From positions 434,001 through 498,000 of the forward strand of contig NZ_QLMJ01000004.1 of the NCBI RefSeq assembly GCF_003259845.1: a stretch of 64,000 bases of DNA. The letters are read 5' to 3'. Shown piece by piece: positions 1-8,206 of the stretch (the stretch's first letter is position 1; the number at the start of each line of letters is the position of its first letter). Origin of the DNA: Actinoplanes lutulentus. GTDB taxonomy: Bacteria; Actinomycetota; Actinomycetes; Mycobacteriales; Micromonosporaceae. Under the pieces are notes generated by a model. The model did not search any database, was not told the DNA's origin, and saw nothing but the letters and a program-made list of their open reading frames with translations. The position numbers and the translations under genes are program-made.

Positions 1-167
1 GCGACTCGCTCAGAAACCGCCCCAAATGCCGCAGCGCCGAGGATGCCAGCGACTGAGGCGCCGGCCGTGGTCAACGCGATCGCGCTGACCTTGCTCTGGT
101 GAACCGTTGGCGAGCCGTGATCGGGGATACCGTGACCGGGCGTCGCTGCGTTGGGTACTTTGGCTAT
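1..167 (-). CDS. Partial small membrane protein, possible lost start codon (ATA)
   Basis: I do not recognise this gene. Read leftwards from position 167, one frame is open to the window edge for 55 codons. It encodes a short polar, Pro/His/Gly-rich N-terminus and then an Ala/Gly/Val/Ile-rich stretch (roughly residues 30-50) that looks like one membrane helix. An AGGAG Shine-Dalgarno sequence (complement of 172-176) lies 4 bases before codon 165-167, but that codon is ATA rather than ATG, GTG or TTG. The layout matches a gene beginning Met-Ala-Lys-Val whose start was mutated. Neighbouring phage genes are also damaged, which supports decay. The alternative is chance hydrophobic coding in GC-rich DNA. 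The product could be a holin-like or accessory phage membrane protein, but this is only a guess from location. Confidence 0.35.
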   Translation of the reverse strand, partial: MAKVPNAATPGHGIPDHGSPTVHQSKVSAIALTTAGASVAGILGAAAFGAVSERV

Positions 168-219
168 GTCACTCCTGCAGTAACGCTCGCGAGAAGGCAT
201 TGCGTGGATCGACGCCACG

Positions 220-253
220 ACGGCCCGCCCGCCAGCGGGCCGTCTTCATCTTT
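220..253 (+). terminator. Rho-independent-like terminator
   Basis: A perfect 9-bp stem (ACGGCCCGC at 220-228 with GCGGGCCGT at 235-243) closes a 6-base loop and is followed by the pyrimidine-rich CTTCATCTTT. It would end rightward transcription entering from before the window. Confidence 0.6.
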
Positions 254-724
254 GCTATCTCTGATGAAGACCTCGCGGCGCTGTTGAACACCGTAACTGG
301 CCCCCCATCCCGGCTCATGCAGGAGTTGTGGGTGTGAGGTATCTGTGACCTTCAAGGTGGCCGTACGGGTGAAGGTCTTGTCATGAGACAGGCCTCCTTT
401 CTGCGTTGCGTCTCTCTTACCAAACGCCGTCGCTGATTGGTCTCCACGACCAGGTGATGTCCATCGCACACCCCTTGCCTGTGGACAAGATCCATTTCTG
501 TGGATACCAGCGTTGTGTCCAGTGACCGTGATAGCGCCTCGGCAAAGGGCACTTTGGTGCACGAAGATCTCGGCGAGATCTCATTTGGAGGATGTCGACC
601 GTCGGCCGAGCCGGACCCGCACCTCGCCGTAACTTGGTGCTGAGCCTCAACATGCGCCCAGCTCAACCGGTGGAACGCTCTCTTTCAAATCCCTACGGCG
701 AGGTGACAGCGCGGTGAGGTGACC
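254..724. other. Intergenic stretch with no convincing gene
   Basis: No reading frame here shows protein-like composition. One weak candidate is a 41-codon frame at 592-717 whose ATG directly abuts GGAGG, leaving no spacer, so I do not call it. A short palindrome, GATCTCGGCGAGATC, lies near 567-581. Base composition is less GC-rich than in the core genes to the right, as is common in prophage and insertion DNA. Confidence 0.5.
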
Positions 725-1243
725 ATGGCCAAACACCCGCCCGTGACCGACGCCGACCGGCAACGCGTTGTTGGGCTCCACGCCAAGGGCAAGTCGCGGA
801 ACGCGATCGCCACCGAGCTGGGCCGCTCCAGCAGGACGATTTCGAAAATCTGCGCCGAACACGACCCGCCGTTAAGCTTCGAGCGCACCCGCACCGCCGC
901 CGCCACCGCGGCGAAGAAGGCCGACGGCGCCGCCCTCCGTGCCGAGCTCCAACTCAACGCCCCGGACGCAGCCGGCAAGCTCATGGCGCAGATGTTCGCC
1001 CCGACGAAGGTCTTCAACTTCGGCGGCAAGGAGAACGACTACAACGAGGTCCAGCACGACGAGCCGCCGTTCCACGACAAGCGCGACATCGCCACCGCCA
1101 TCCAGGCGCTCGCAAACACCGCGCTCAAGCTCGCCGAGTATGACAAGGCCACCGGCCACGAAGACGACCGCTCCATGCTGACCGACTTGCGCGAGGCGCT
1201 TATCGAGGCGCTTATCGAGGCTCGTACCAGGACAGGCCGTTGA
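725..1243 (+). CDS. Phage helix-turn-helix protein, probable small terminase subunit
   Basis: This 172-residue protein has an N-terminal resolvase/Hin-like helix-turn-helix at about residues 8-40 (the run VVGLHAKGKSRNAIATELG is typical). An Ala/Arg-rich linker and an acidic helical C-terminus follow. Small phage terminase subunits use such a domain to bind packaging-site DNA, and the large terminase follows downstream. GAGG at 716-719 sits 5 bases before this ATG; the GTG at 719 has no good Shine-Dalgarno. The C-terminus repeats EALIEALIEA, from a 12-base direct repeat near 1196-1219. The last 32 bases overlap the convergent membrane-protein gene. The small-terminase assignment rests on the domain and the neighbour; a phage regulator is the alternative. 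Confidence 0.6.
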   Translation: MAKHPPVTDADRQRVVGLHAKGKSRNAIATELGRSSRTISKICAEHDPPLSFERTRTAAATAAKKADGAALRAELQLNAPDAAGKLMAQMFAPTKVFNFGGKENDYNEVQHDEPPFHDKRDIATAIQALANTALKLAEYDKATGHEDDRSMLTDLREALIEALIEARTRTGR

Positions 1244-1709
1244 TCTTGCGACCGTCGGCCAGCACACGCTTACGGTGGCGCAATCTCAAGATCGCAAGCG
1301 TGATGCCACCGAGGAGAAGGATCGAGGCCCAGGCGAGGCCTAGCGGGCTGTTGATGAAAGGGTCTGTCTCGACTCCTCCGATGTTTGCGATGACGAGCGA
1401 TCCGCTAAAAAACACCAGGCCAACCGCTCTCGCTGAACGCCTCGACTCCTGCCGGAGCAAGCGAGTCGCCAGCATTGCCCCGTAGGCCGCAGCTAACAAA
1501 ACCGCTGTTACAGCCGATGCGACGGCCTTCGGCTCACGCGGAAACAAGCCGATCATGACTCCGCCGAGGTAGATGACTGCAGCCGCGACGAGGTTGGCTA
1601 CAACGTTGGTGATCACGTTTCCTACGAGGGCGATCCCTCTGCGCCGACTCTGACCGTTCTCCACTCCTTGATCTTGGCGTGAGCAAGCAACGCGGGCAGA
1701 GAGCAACAT
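1212..1709 (-). CDS. Four-helix membrane protein inserted between terminase genes
   Basis: I do not recognise the family. The 165-residue frame has four clear hydrophobic segments, at about residues 28-50, 63-82, 93-110 and 124-144, with basic loops. It is therefore an integral membrane protein with little outside the bilayer. It lies antisense between the small and large terminase genes, which are normally adjacent, so it behaves like a phage 'moron': accessory cargo inserted in the late operon and transcribed separately. The ATG at 1709 has no Shine-Dalgarno and overlaps the divergent terminase start. A GTG at 1664 is an alternative start that keeps all four helices. Its role is unknown; superinfection exclusion or another host-envelope change would fit but has no direct support. 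Confidence 0.6.
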   Translation of the reverse strand: MLLSARVACSRQDQGVENGQSRRRGIALVGNVITNVVANLVAAAVIYLGGVMIGLFPREPKAVASAVTAVLLAAAYGAMLATRLLRQESRRSARAVGLVFFSGSLVIANIGGVETDPFINSPLGLAWASILLLGGITLAILRLRHRKRVLADGRKINGLSWYEPR

Positions 1710-2940
1710 GATCTATTTACGTAAGTTGCCGCTGTCGGAGAAGCAGATCGAGTACGTCTGCGAGAGCAACTTCTTCGTCAACCTCGCCGAGGGCGCCATC
1801 CGCTCCGGCAAGACACCGTCCGGGCTGCTGCGCTGGCTGATGTTCATCGCCAACCCCAAGACCCCGAAGACCGGCGACCTACTCGTCACGGCGAAGACGT
1901 ACGACACCGCGGTCCGGAACATCTTCAACCCGCTCCGTGACCCGGTCCTCTTCGGCCCGCTCGCCAAGGCCACCTTGTACACCCGGGGCACACCGACCGC
2001 GATGATCCTCGGCCAGCAGGTCGAGGTCATCACGTTCAACAACGCCCAGTCTGAGGAACGTCTCCGCGGCATGACCTGCCGGGACGCGTATGTCGACGAG
2101 TGGTCGCTGATGCAGAAGCCGTTCCATGAGCAGCTCCTCGGCCGCTGCTCCGTTGACGGCGCGCAGATCTTCGGCAACACCAACCCGGACAACCCCCGGC
2201 ACTGGCTGATGACCGAGGGCATCGAGCGCGCGCTTCCGGGCGCCGAGCTGGCCGGCGACTGGTACGTGCTGAAGTTCCTGCTCGACGACAACCCGGTGCT
2301 GTCCGAGCGGGTCAAAGCAGGGTACCGGCGCCAGTACACCGGCCTCTACTACCGTCGGAACATCCTCGGCGAGTGGGTGCGTCGCCGAGGGCACCGTCTA
2401 CGACATGTGGGACCCGGCGAAGCACGTCGTGAAGACGCTGCCGGGCATCACCCGGTGGATCTCCCTGGGCGTGGACTACGGCACCACCAACCCGTTCGCT
2501 GGCCTGCTCCTGGGCATCGGCGTGGACGGGCGCATGTACCTGACGCGTGAGTGGTGTTGGGACTCGAAGAAACAGCAGTGTTTGCTGACCGACGCCGAGT
2601 ACTCGGTCCGCCTGCGGGGCTGGCTTGAGCAGCTGAGCGTCCGCCCGGACTGGGTTTGCGTCGACCCGTCAGCCGCGTCGTTCTCGACCCAGCTGTTCCG
2701 CGACGGCATCACCCCGGCCCCGCCGACAACGCCGTCCTCGACGGCATCCGTCTCATCGCCTCGCTCCTCTCCGAGGGCCTGCGCTTCGTCCACGAGTCGT
2801 GCGCCGGCTGGATCGAGGAGATCGGCGGCTACGTCTGGGACGAGAAAGCCGCGCTCCTGGGCGAGGACAAGCCGGTCAAGGTCGGCGACCACTCACTCGA
2901 CGCCGGCCGATACGCGATCAAGGCCCCTGAGGTGTTGTAG
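1708..2940 (+). pseudogene. Phage terminase large subunit, broken by two frameshifts
   Basis: This encodes the DNA-packaging ATPase and nuclease that translocates DNA into the prohead. The first segment carries the Walker A region (GAIRSGKT, about residues 28-35) and a Walker B-like YVDEW. Near 2379 the coding continues in another frame with one extra base; it resumes at AEGTVYDMWDP and carries the nuclease start LGVDYGTTNP. Near 2724 one base is missing and coding returns to the first frame, through ADNAVLDGIR to the end at 2940. The usual DHALDALRY motif reads HSLDAGRYAI. Full length would be near 410 residues. As written no active terminase can be made. Sequencing error is possible, but lesions of this density are not seen in the chromosomal genes to the right. 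Confidence 0.85.
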
Positions 2941-2982
2941 CTCCCCTTGGTGAGGGGCGCCCTAGACCTTGCAGCCTGATCT

Positions 2983-3381
2983 TTAGCCCTTCTCGCCTCC
3001 ACCTTGCAGGTGCCAGGTGAGGTCTTTGGCCAGTTCGCGGAGTTGCTCATCGCTGATCACGAATGTCAATGACTCCTCCGAGCCGCCAGCGCTCTTTGCA
3101 ATCAAAGAGAGAACACGGCGTGGAGTCGCCGTTGAACTCGGTGAGGTTTCCCAGCTCATCCGAAATCCATGGAAGAGAAGGTCACCAGCGATGACGTCGT
3201 CACCGATCAAAATGGCGGACCCATCTGAACCGAGGTTTTCGATGCACCATGCGGCGCCACCCTCGATCGCGGCCAGGTGCTGCTGGCAAACCCAAAATTC
3301 GCGCCTCATGGCGGTCGCGCCGTCCGTAGCGAAGATCGTTTCGCCTGCTCGTGGGCAACGCATCACTTGACAATTAGCCAT
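2983..3381 (-). CDS. Hypothetical Cys-containing protein inserted before the portal gene
   Basis: This 132-residue protein starts MANCQVMRCP and ends in an amphipathic helical segment. I do not recognise its family. It has Cys residues at about 4 and 9, and later a CQQH and a WCIEN segment, so metal binding is possible but unproven. The start is the first ATG of the coherent frame; a longer antisense frame continues upstream but only mirrors the portal gene. Codon use is visibly less GC3-biased than the capsid genes around it, which suggests separate acquisition. It lies antisense in the gap between large terminase and portal, the second such insertion in this fragment, and is best read as phage cargo of unknown function. 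Confidence 0.55.
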   Translation of the reverse strand: MANCQVMRCPRAGETIFATDGATAMRREFWVCQQHLAAIEGGAAWCIENLGSDGSAILIGDDVIAGDLLFHGFRMSWETSPSSTATPRRVLSLIAKSAGGSEESLTFVISDEQLRELAKDLTWHLQGGGEKG

Positions 3382-3426
3382 ATTCAGACAATACGGCGTT
3401 CGAAGTAATAACGAGGAGGAGGGTTG

Positions 3427-5040
3427 GTGCCGAGCCCCACCGGCGGCGCCTGGCCGCCCCCGCACGTCGCCCCTGCCTACGACGCCTACCGCGACTGGGG
3501 TGCCTGGTACACCGGCGACCCGGACGGCCTTCGTGCCGACTACTCCGGCCGCGGACCGTCCGGCAAAGGGTTGTCCCCGCAGCAGCGCGTCCGGTCCGGT
3601 CAGTACGCCGGCGGCATCACCGGCATGGTCTCCCGCTGGCTGTGGGGCGCACCGCGCCCGGCCGGTCGGCGTGATGGCCGGCTGCACGTGCCGCCGCCCG
3701 CCGACCTCGCCGCGACCGCAGCCGGGCTGGTATTCTCCGAGCCGCCCAAGCTCACCGTGGAGAGCACACAGATTCAGGAGAGCCTGGACCAGCTGGTCTA
3801 CGACGGCCTCTTCACCCTGCTCTTGCAGGCCGCCGAGGCGAACAGCGTGCTCAGCGACATCTACTTGCGGCCGGTGATCGACCGCGACGTCTACCCCGAC
3901 CGGGCGTTCTTGGCCACGGTGCACGCCGACGGCGCAGCCCCCACGATCCGCTGGGGCAAGCTGATCGAAGTCACCTTCTGGTCGATGCTGATCGTCGACG
4001 GCGACACCCACGTCCGGCTCCTCGAACACCACGAAGTCATCAACGGCGCCGGCCGAATCGTCTACGCCGTGCACGAGGGCACCAGCGCCCAACTCGGCCG
4101 AGCCGTCCCGCTCACCGACTACGCCGCAACCGCGCACCTGGCCGACCTGATCGACGAAGAGAGCGCCCAGCCGACCGGCCTGGACCGGCTCGACGTGGTG
4201 CGGATCCCCAACTCGGGGCCGCAGCGCAGCTGGCGCACCAACGGCAGCCTGAAGTACTTCGGCCGCAGCGACTTCGACGGCAACGAACAGTGGTTCGACG
4301 CCCTCGACGACGTGTGGACGTCCTGGATGCGCGATGTCCGCCTTGCCCGCAGCCGCATCACCGTCCCGTCGTACATGCTGGCCTCGAACGGCCCCGGCCA
4401 GGGCGCCACCTTCGACGCCGAGCGGGAGATCTTCACCCAGCTGGAGATGATGCCCGGCCAGCAGTCCGGCGCGGCCATCACCCCGAACCAGTTCGCGATT
4501 CGCTGGCAGGAGCACCAGGCCACCGCCAACGAGGTTCAGCAGGTCGCGATGCGTCACGCTGGCCTGTCCTCGCAGACCCTCGGCGAAGAGGGCGGCGACG
4601 TCGCGATGACCGCCACCGAAGCCCAGGCCCGCGAGCGCCTCAGCTTCACCACCCGGGGCGCGCGGATTGCCGGTGCGTGGAAGCCCGGCGTCGCCGACGC
4701 GGTCGAGCTGCTCTTGGAGCTCGAAGCCGTCGCGTTCTCCCGGCCGGCACCGGAGCGGCCCAACGTCGAGTTCGGCGACAGCGTCTCCGAATCACCCGAG
4801 ACCATAGCCCGGACCGTGCAGCTCTACCGCGCCGCCCAAGCCATCTCGATCGACACCGCCGTCCGCATGGCCCACCCCGGCTGGGAAGACCCCGAGGTCG
4901 CGGTGGAGGTCAAGAAGATCCAGGAGGAGATGGGCGGCGGCGCCGACCCGGAGGTGATCCTCGCGGGTGCGGCCGGCAACACGCCACCGCCCGGCACCGA
5001 GGACCAGGACGCAGAGGAGCAGGACGATCCGGAGGAGTAA
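3427..5040 (+). CDS. Phage portal protein
   Basis: At 537 residues this is of typical length for the SPP1 gp6-like portal family. The dodecameric portal forms the DNA entry vertex of the head, docks the terminase and later joins the tail. The N-terminus (LSPQQRVRSGQYAGGI), the central beta-rich wing with GRSDFDGNEQWFDALDDVWTSW, and the C-terminal helical stem (WKPGVADAVELLLELE) follow the family layout, and the tail is acidic. GTG at 3427 sits about 6 bases after GAGGAGG; a TTG immediately upstream is possible but worse placed. The gene is uninterrupted, unlike its neighbours. The next gene starts 3 bases after its stop and relies on a GGAGGAG inside this gene's end, so the two were translationally linked. 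Confidence 0.85.
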   Translation: MPSPTGGAWPPPHVAPAYDAYRDWGAWYTGDPDGLRADYSGRGPSGKGLSPQQRVRSGQYAGGITGMVSRWLWGAPRPAGRRDGRLHVPPPADLAATAAGLVFSEPPKLTVESTQIQESLDQLVYDGLFTLLLQAAEANSVLSDIYLRPVIDRDVYPDRAFLATVHADGAAPTIRWGKLIEVTFWSMLIVDGDTHVRLLEHHEVINGAGRIVYAVHEGTSAQLGRAVPLTDYAATAHLADLIDEESAQPTGLDRLDVVRIPNSGPQRSWRTNGSLKYFGRSDFDGNEQWFDALDDVWTSWMRDVRLARSRITVPSYMLASNGPGQGATFDAEREIFTQLEMMPGQQSGAAITPNQFAIRWQEHQATANEVQQVAMRHAGLSSQTLGEEGGDVAMTATEAQARERLSFTTRGARIAGAWKPGVADAVELLLELEAVAFSRPAPERPNVEFGDSVSESPETIARTVQLYRAAQAISIDTAVRMAHPGWEDPEVAVEVKKIQEEMGGGADPEVILAGAAGNTPPPGTEDQDAEEQDDPEE

Positions 5041-5043
5041 GTC

Positions 5044-6855
5044 GTGGCCGTTGACCCCGACCGCATCGCTGAATTCGTCCGCGCCACCACCGACCTGTAC
5101 CGCGCTGGCGAGGAGGGGCCTGCTCCGGCTCGTCACCCGCTACCTCGCCGCGGGCATCGACACGCCGAACTGGGCGGTCGAGCGCCTCGTTGCACTTGCG
5201 AAGCTGCGCGGTGCGGCCGAGGGGATCCTGAGCCGGATCAGCGACGAGCTGGCCGCCAGCGTTTTGCAGGCCGTGGCCGATGCGTACGCCGCCGGCGACG
5301 AGTCGGTGCTCGGCGAGATCCCGCGCGAGCTGTCGGCCACCGCGGCCGCCGGAGCAGCAGCCACCGCGGTCGTGCCCCGCTCGGCCGCCATGGAGGCGCT
5401 CGCCCAGGCGCTCGTGGAGGACATCGGCTCGCGGCACAGCAACGTGTTGCGCAACGTCTTGGACGTGTACCGGCAGGTCGTGACGTCGGCGACCGCCAGC
5501 AGCATCGCGAGCGGTCTCACCCGTCGCCAGGCCGCCCAGCTTGCGTACGCTCGCCTAGTCGAGCAGGGCGTCACCTCGTTCACCGATCGCCGTGGCCGCC
5601 GCTGGCGCATGTCCAGCTACGTCGAGATGGCGCTGCGCACGGTCACCCAGCGCGCCGCCGTCCAGGGCTAGACCGACAAACAGCAGCGCCTCGGCCTGCC
5701 CTTCGTGATCGTGAGCAACGAGAGCCAGGAGTGTGAGCGCTGCCGGCCGCATGAGGGACGCGTGCTCCGGATCGACTCCGGGCCGACCGACTCGATCACC
5801 GTGGCGCACCAGACCACCGGCGAGCCGGTCCGGATCGACGTAGAGGCGACGCTCGATTCCGCTCGAGCAAGCGGCTTCCAACACCCGAACTGCCGCCACT
5901 CGGTTAGGTCGTACCTGCCGGGGATCACGAAGCTGCCGAAGCAGCCCACCGCTGACCCGAAAGGCGACGAGGCCCGGCAGCGGCAGCGTGCAATCGAGCG
6001 CTCGATCCGGAAGTCGAAGGAACGCGAGCTCTCGGCGCTGACCCCGGAGGACGCCGCCAAGGCACACGCCAAAGTGCAACTGTGGCAGAGCCAGATGCGA
6101 GACCACCTGGCAGCCAACCCGAACCTCAAGCGCCTGCTCTACCGCGAGCAGATCGGCGCCGGGAACCTGCCGACCACAGCCACCAAGCCCGAAACGCCGG
6201 CCAAGCCGAAGCCCGCCTCGGCACCGAAGTCAGCTCAGGTCAAGAACGCAAAGGCCAGCTATCGCGACCGGCTCAAGACCGCCGCCACCGGCGACCAAGC
6301 GCTCAATGCGCCGAAACTCAGCCTGACCCGCCCCAGCAGCGGCCTCACCAGCGACCAGCGCCGTGCTCTGACCGACTACCAGGGCTCAGACTTCCGCCTG
6401 ATCAACGGCAGGCTGCACGATCAAGCCGCAGGGCTCGACGCGGACGACAACCTGCGGACCACCGAGCAGATCCGGCACCTCGATGCGGCCATGGCCGCAT
6501 CGACGCTGGACCGCGACGTGGTACTGCACAGAGGGTTCCGCCAGGCCAGTCGGACGTTCGGCGACCGCGCGGCCGGCGACCTGACGGGCGCCGAGTGGAC
6601 CGAGCCGGCTTACCTGTACACCACGGCAACGAGGACATCACCAAGCACTTTTCCGGGACGCGCCGCGATCCGGTCGTCATGCGGGTCCTGGCATCGCGCG
6701 GTACTCACGGGGTCCAGATTTCGGAGGGCCGCGACGAGCGCGGGCACGAGGACGAGGCGGAGATCCTTCTCGCCCGTGGCCGGCGGCTCCGCGTCGTCGC
6801 CGACTATGGGATCGTCGGCGGTGTGCGCCGGATCGATGCGGAGGTCATCTCGTGA
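5044..6855 (+). pseudogene. Minor capsid protein with C-terminal ADP-ribosyltransferase domain, broken by two frameshifts and a TAG
   Basis: The N-terminal and middle parts match phage minor capsid protein 2 (MuF-like). They include TDRRGRRWRMSSYVEMA and, further on, SQECERCRPHEGRVL and HPNCRHSVRSYLPG, the usual Cys/His positions. Past a Lys/Pro/Ala-rich linker the end (from about 6340) is an ADP-ribosyltransferase with the R-S-E triad: VLHRGFR, then YLYTT in place of the STS motif, then the ExE motif in DEAEILL. Three lesions break it: a shift near 5110-5122, an in-frame TAG at 5669-5671 where the family continues, and a one-base loss near 6625-6632. MuF-ART fusions are known as toxins or head-injected effectors in phage and prophage genomes. 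It starts with GTG after GGAGGAG, directly behind the portal. Confidence 0.8.
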
Positions 6856-7025
6856 CGGATCGTCCTGACCGCCCCGCCAATGACGAGCGAGAGCGGGAAC
6901 TGCGCCGCGAGCGCCTGTTCGAGCGGATGGACCCCGGCCCCGTGACCATCGACCGCGAACCTGTCGGCGGGCCAATCCCGCAGCTCACAGACGAGGAACT
7001 GCGGGAAGCCGGCCTCGATCGCTAG
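6852..7025 (+). CDS. Small acidic/basic protein overlapping the ART end, candidate partner or immunity protein
   Basis: This is a 57-codon gene. Its GTG at 6852 overlaps the TGA of the ADP-ribosyltransferase frame (GTGA), the classic arrangement for translational coupling. The product is highly charged, with an Arg/Glu-rich helix (about residues 10-27), a Pro/Gly-rich middle, and an acidic end LTDEELREAGL. There is no signal peptide or membrane segment, so it would be cytoplasmic. I know no family for it. Because it is small, charged and coupled to a toxin-type domain, an immunity or chaperone role is the most natural inference, but nothing in its sequence proves this. Its last three bases overlap the convergent lipoprotein gene. 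It remains open although the gene before it is broken. Confidence 0.55.
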   Translation: MTDRPDRPANDERERELRRERLFERMDPGPVTIDREPVGGPIPQLTDEELREAGLDR

Positions 7026-7474
7026 GCCTTCGGACAGATGTACTTCACGATCACCTTATTGATCTTCTTCGCGGTGGCATCCCCGAATCCGTTCGGGTGA
7101 TCAGGCGAGCTGAACCGGGTGTTGGTGAACATCAGGACCTTGTCCGGCTCATCCGGGAACGACTTGATGGTCACGCACTGGTCGCGGCCCCGGTCGACGA
7201 TCCGTTCCGGGTCTCGGTCGTCCAAGATCTCCGGGTTGATCTTCTTCAGCGCGGCCAGGTACTTCGCGACCGTCTCATCGTCGGGGTACGGCGGGATACC
7301 AGCTGCCTTTTCAGCCTCAGCGATGGCCGCCGCAGCAACCGACGGGTCAACCGTCGGAGTAGCCGGCACAGCTGGCGCGGATCCTGCGTCGTCGGCGCCG
7401 CCACTACCGCAGGCGATCATCATCCCGGCCGCTGCCACCGCAGCCACCACCGCCCATACCTGACGTGCCCGCAT
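7022..7474 (-). CDS. Secreted DUF732-like lipoprotein
   Basis: The 150-residue precursor has a signal peptide of about 21 residues ending in the lipobox MIAC, so Cys22 would be lipidated and the protein anchored outside the membrane. An Ala/Pro/Thr-rich spacer follows. The C-terminal domain (about residues 55-150) has the actinobacterial DUF732 layout: a helix, then DQCVTIK, and a second Cys near the end in YICPKA that could pair with the first. GGAG lies about 5 bases before the ATG. It is convergent with the small ORF after the ART domain and overlaps it by 4 bases. DUF732 proteins are common in mycobacteria and their phages, with unknown function. Here it is probably prophage cargo that alters the host surface, but this is inference. 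Confidence 0.65.
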   Translation of the reverse strand: MRARQVWAVVAAVAAAGMMIACGSGGADDAGSAPAVPATPTVDPSVAAAAIAEAEKAAGIPPYPDDETVAKYLAALKKINPEILDDRDPERIVDRGRDQCVTIKSFPDEPDKVLMFTNTRFSSPDHPNGFGDATAKKINKVIVKYICPKA

Positions 7475-7803
7475 TCCCGCTCCTGTCCCCTGTGGAGTGA
7501 TCACGCGAGCACGGTACGGCGTTGCGGCAAGGCCCGGGACGGACGAACGGTCTGCGGCCAAGGGCCGCCACGACACATCGGAGTACCTGCATGTACCGCA
7601 CCGCGCACAGCATCGCCCTGGGGCACCAGCCTGAGGACTACCCCGAGCGCCCGGTTGGCACCGGGCGGCTCCGGCGATAGGCCATACCCCCGATCGAGCA
7701 CCCACGCCGGCGAGTTGAGCCGCGCCGTCCGGCAAGCGCCGGGCTACGCGCGCTGCGGCCTCCCAAGGCCCGCCGACGACGCATGTCCGCGCCGTGGAGC
7801 TGA
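7475..7803. other. Spacer without a supported gene
   Basis: No frame here has convincing protein character on either strand. It lies between the DUF732 gene and the recombinase-like tail and may hold unrecognisable remains of the recombinase body. A TGA at 7801-7803 closes the frame of the next feature on its left. Confidence 0.4.
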
Positions 7804-8136
7804 CACCGGAACGGCCAAATCGAGCGCTCCGACGCGCTGACAATCCGGCGGGACGGCATCGAGGACGTGCCCAGAGCAACGTCACCCGCGACGATCAAGC
7901 ACATCCGCGAGCACCTGACGCGCATCATCACCGATAGCTCCACGACAGAGCGCACGTCCACTATGGAACAATTGATAACCGAGATTTGGATCACCGAGAA
8001 CGACGAGGTCATCCCGGTCTTCAGAGTTCCCGTCCCAGAGGCCGAAACCGCTGACGCGGTTCGCCCCCAGGCGAATACGAGTGGGGCGGGCGGGACTCGA
8101 ACCCGCGACCGAGGGATTATGAGTCCCCTGCTCTAA
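7804..8136 (+). pseudogene. Remnant of a serine recombinase C-terminus at the tRNA edge
   Basis: The frame open from 7804 encodes a polar stretch, then MEQLITEIWITENDEVIPVF, RVPV and an acidic tail. This resembles the last 40 or so residues of large actinobacterial serine recombinases, which often end in an alternating beta segment with I.PVFR.P. No catalytic N-terminal domain or zinc-ribbon region is visible upstream, so only the tail remains. The frame runs straight into the tRNA-Met gene; its last 18 or so codons are antisense tRNA. That is what is expected where a prophage integrase gene abuts its attachment site. The match is by eye and short; a small unrelated phage protein is the alternative. 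Confidence 0.4.
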
Positions 8137-8155
8137 CCCACTGAGCTACCGCCCC
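8082..8155 (-). tRNA. tRNA-Met (CAT), probable prophage attachment site
   Basis: This 74-base cloverleaf on the minus strand has a 7-bp acceptor stem (GGGGCGG with CCGCCCC) and discriminator A. The D-arm has AGCTCAGTGGGTTAGAGC and the T-arm has GGTTCGAGTCC. The anticodon loop is CTCATAA with CAT. The ACTCATAAT context is typical of elongator tRNA-Met; an isoleucine tRNA with modified CAT cannot be fully excluded. CCA is not encoded. The 3' end faces the prophage fragment. Confidence 0.93.
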
Positions 8156-8206
8156 GTACCGGCGGCGATCCTATCCCGTGCCCTGCTCCCACAGCTAGGC
8201 GATCTA

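Noticed and set aside
592..717. 41-codon frame before the phage small terminase gene
   Set aside because: Shine-Dalgarno directly abuts ATG and the translation has no domain or helix pattern; kept only as a note in the spacer entry.
3382..4557. Long antisense reading frame upstream of the Cys-containing small protein
   Set aside because: It mirrors the portal gene; composition is Gly/Val/Asp-rich antisense of high GC3, and only the part from 3381 leftwards has protein character of its own.
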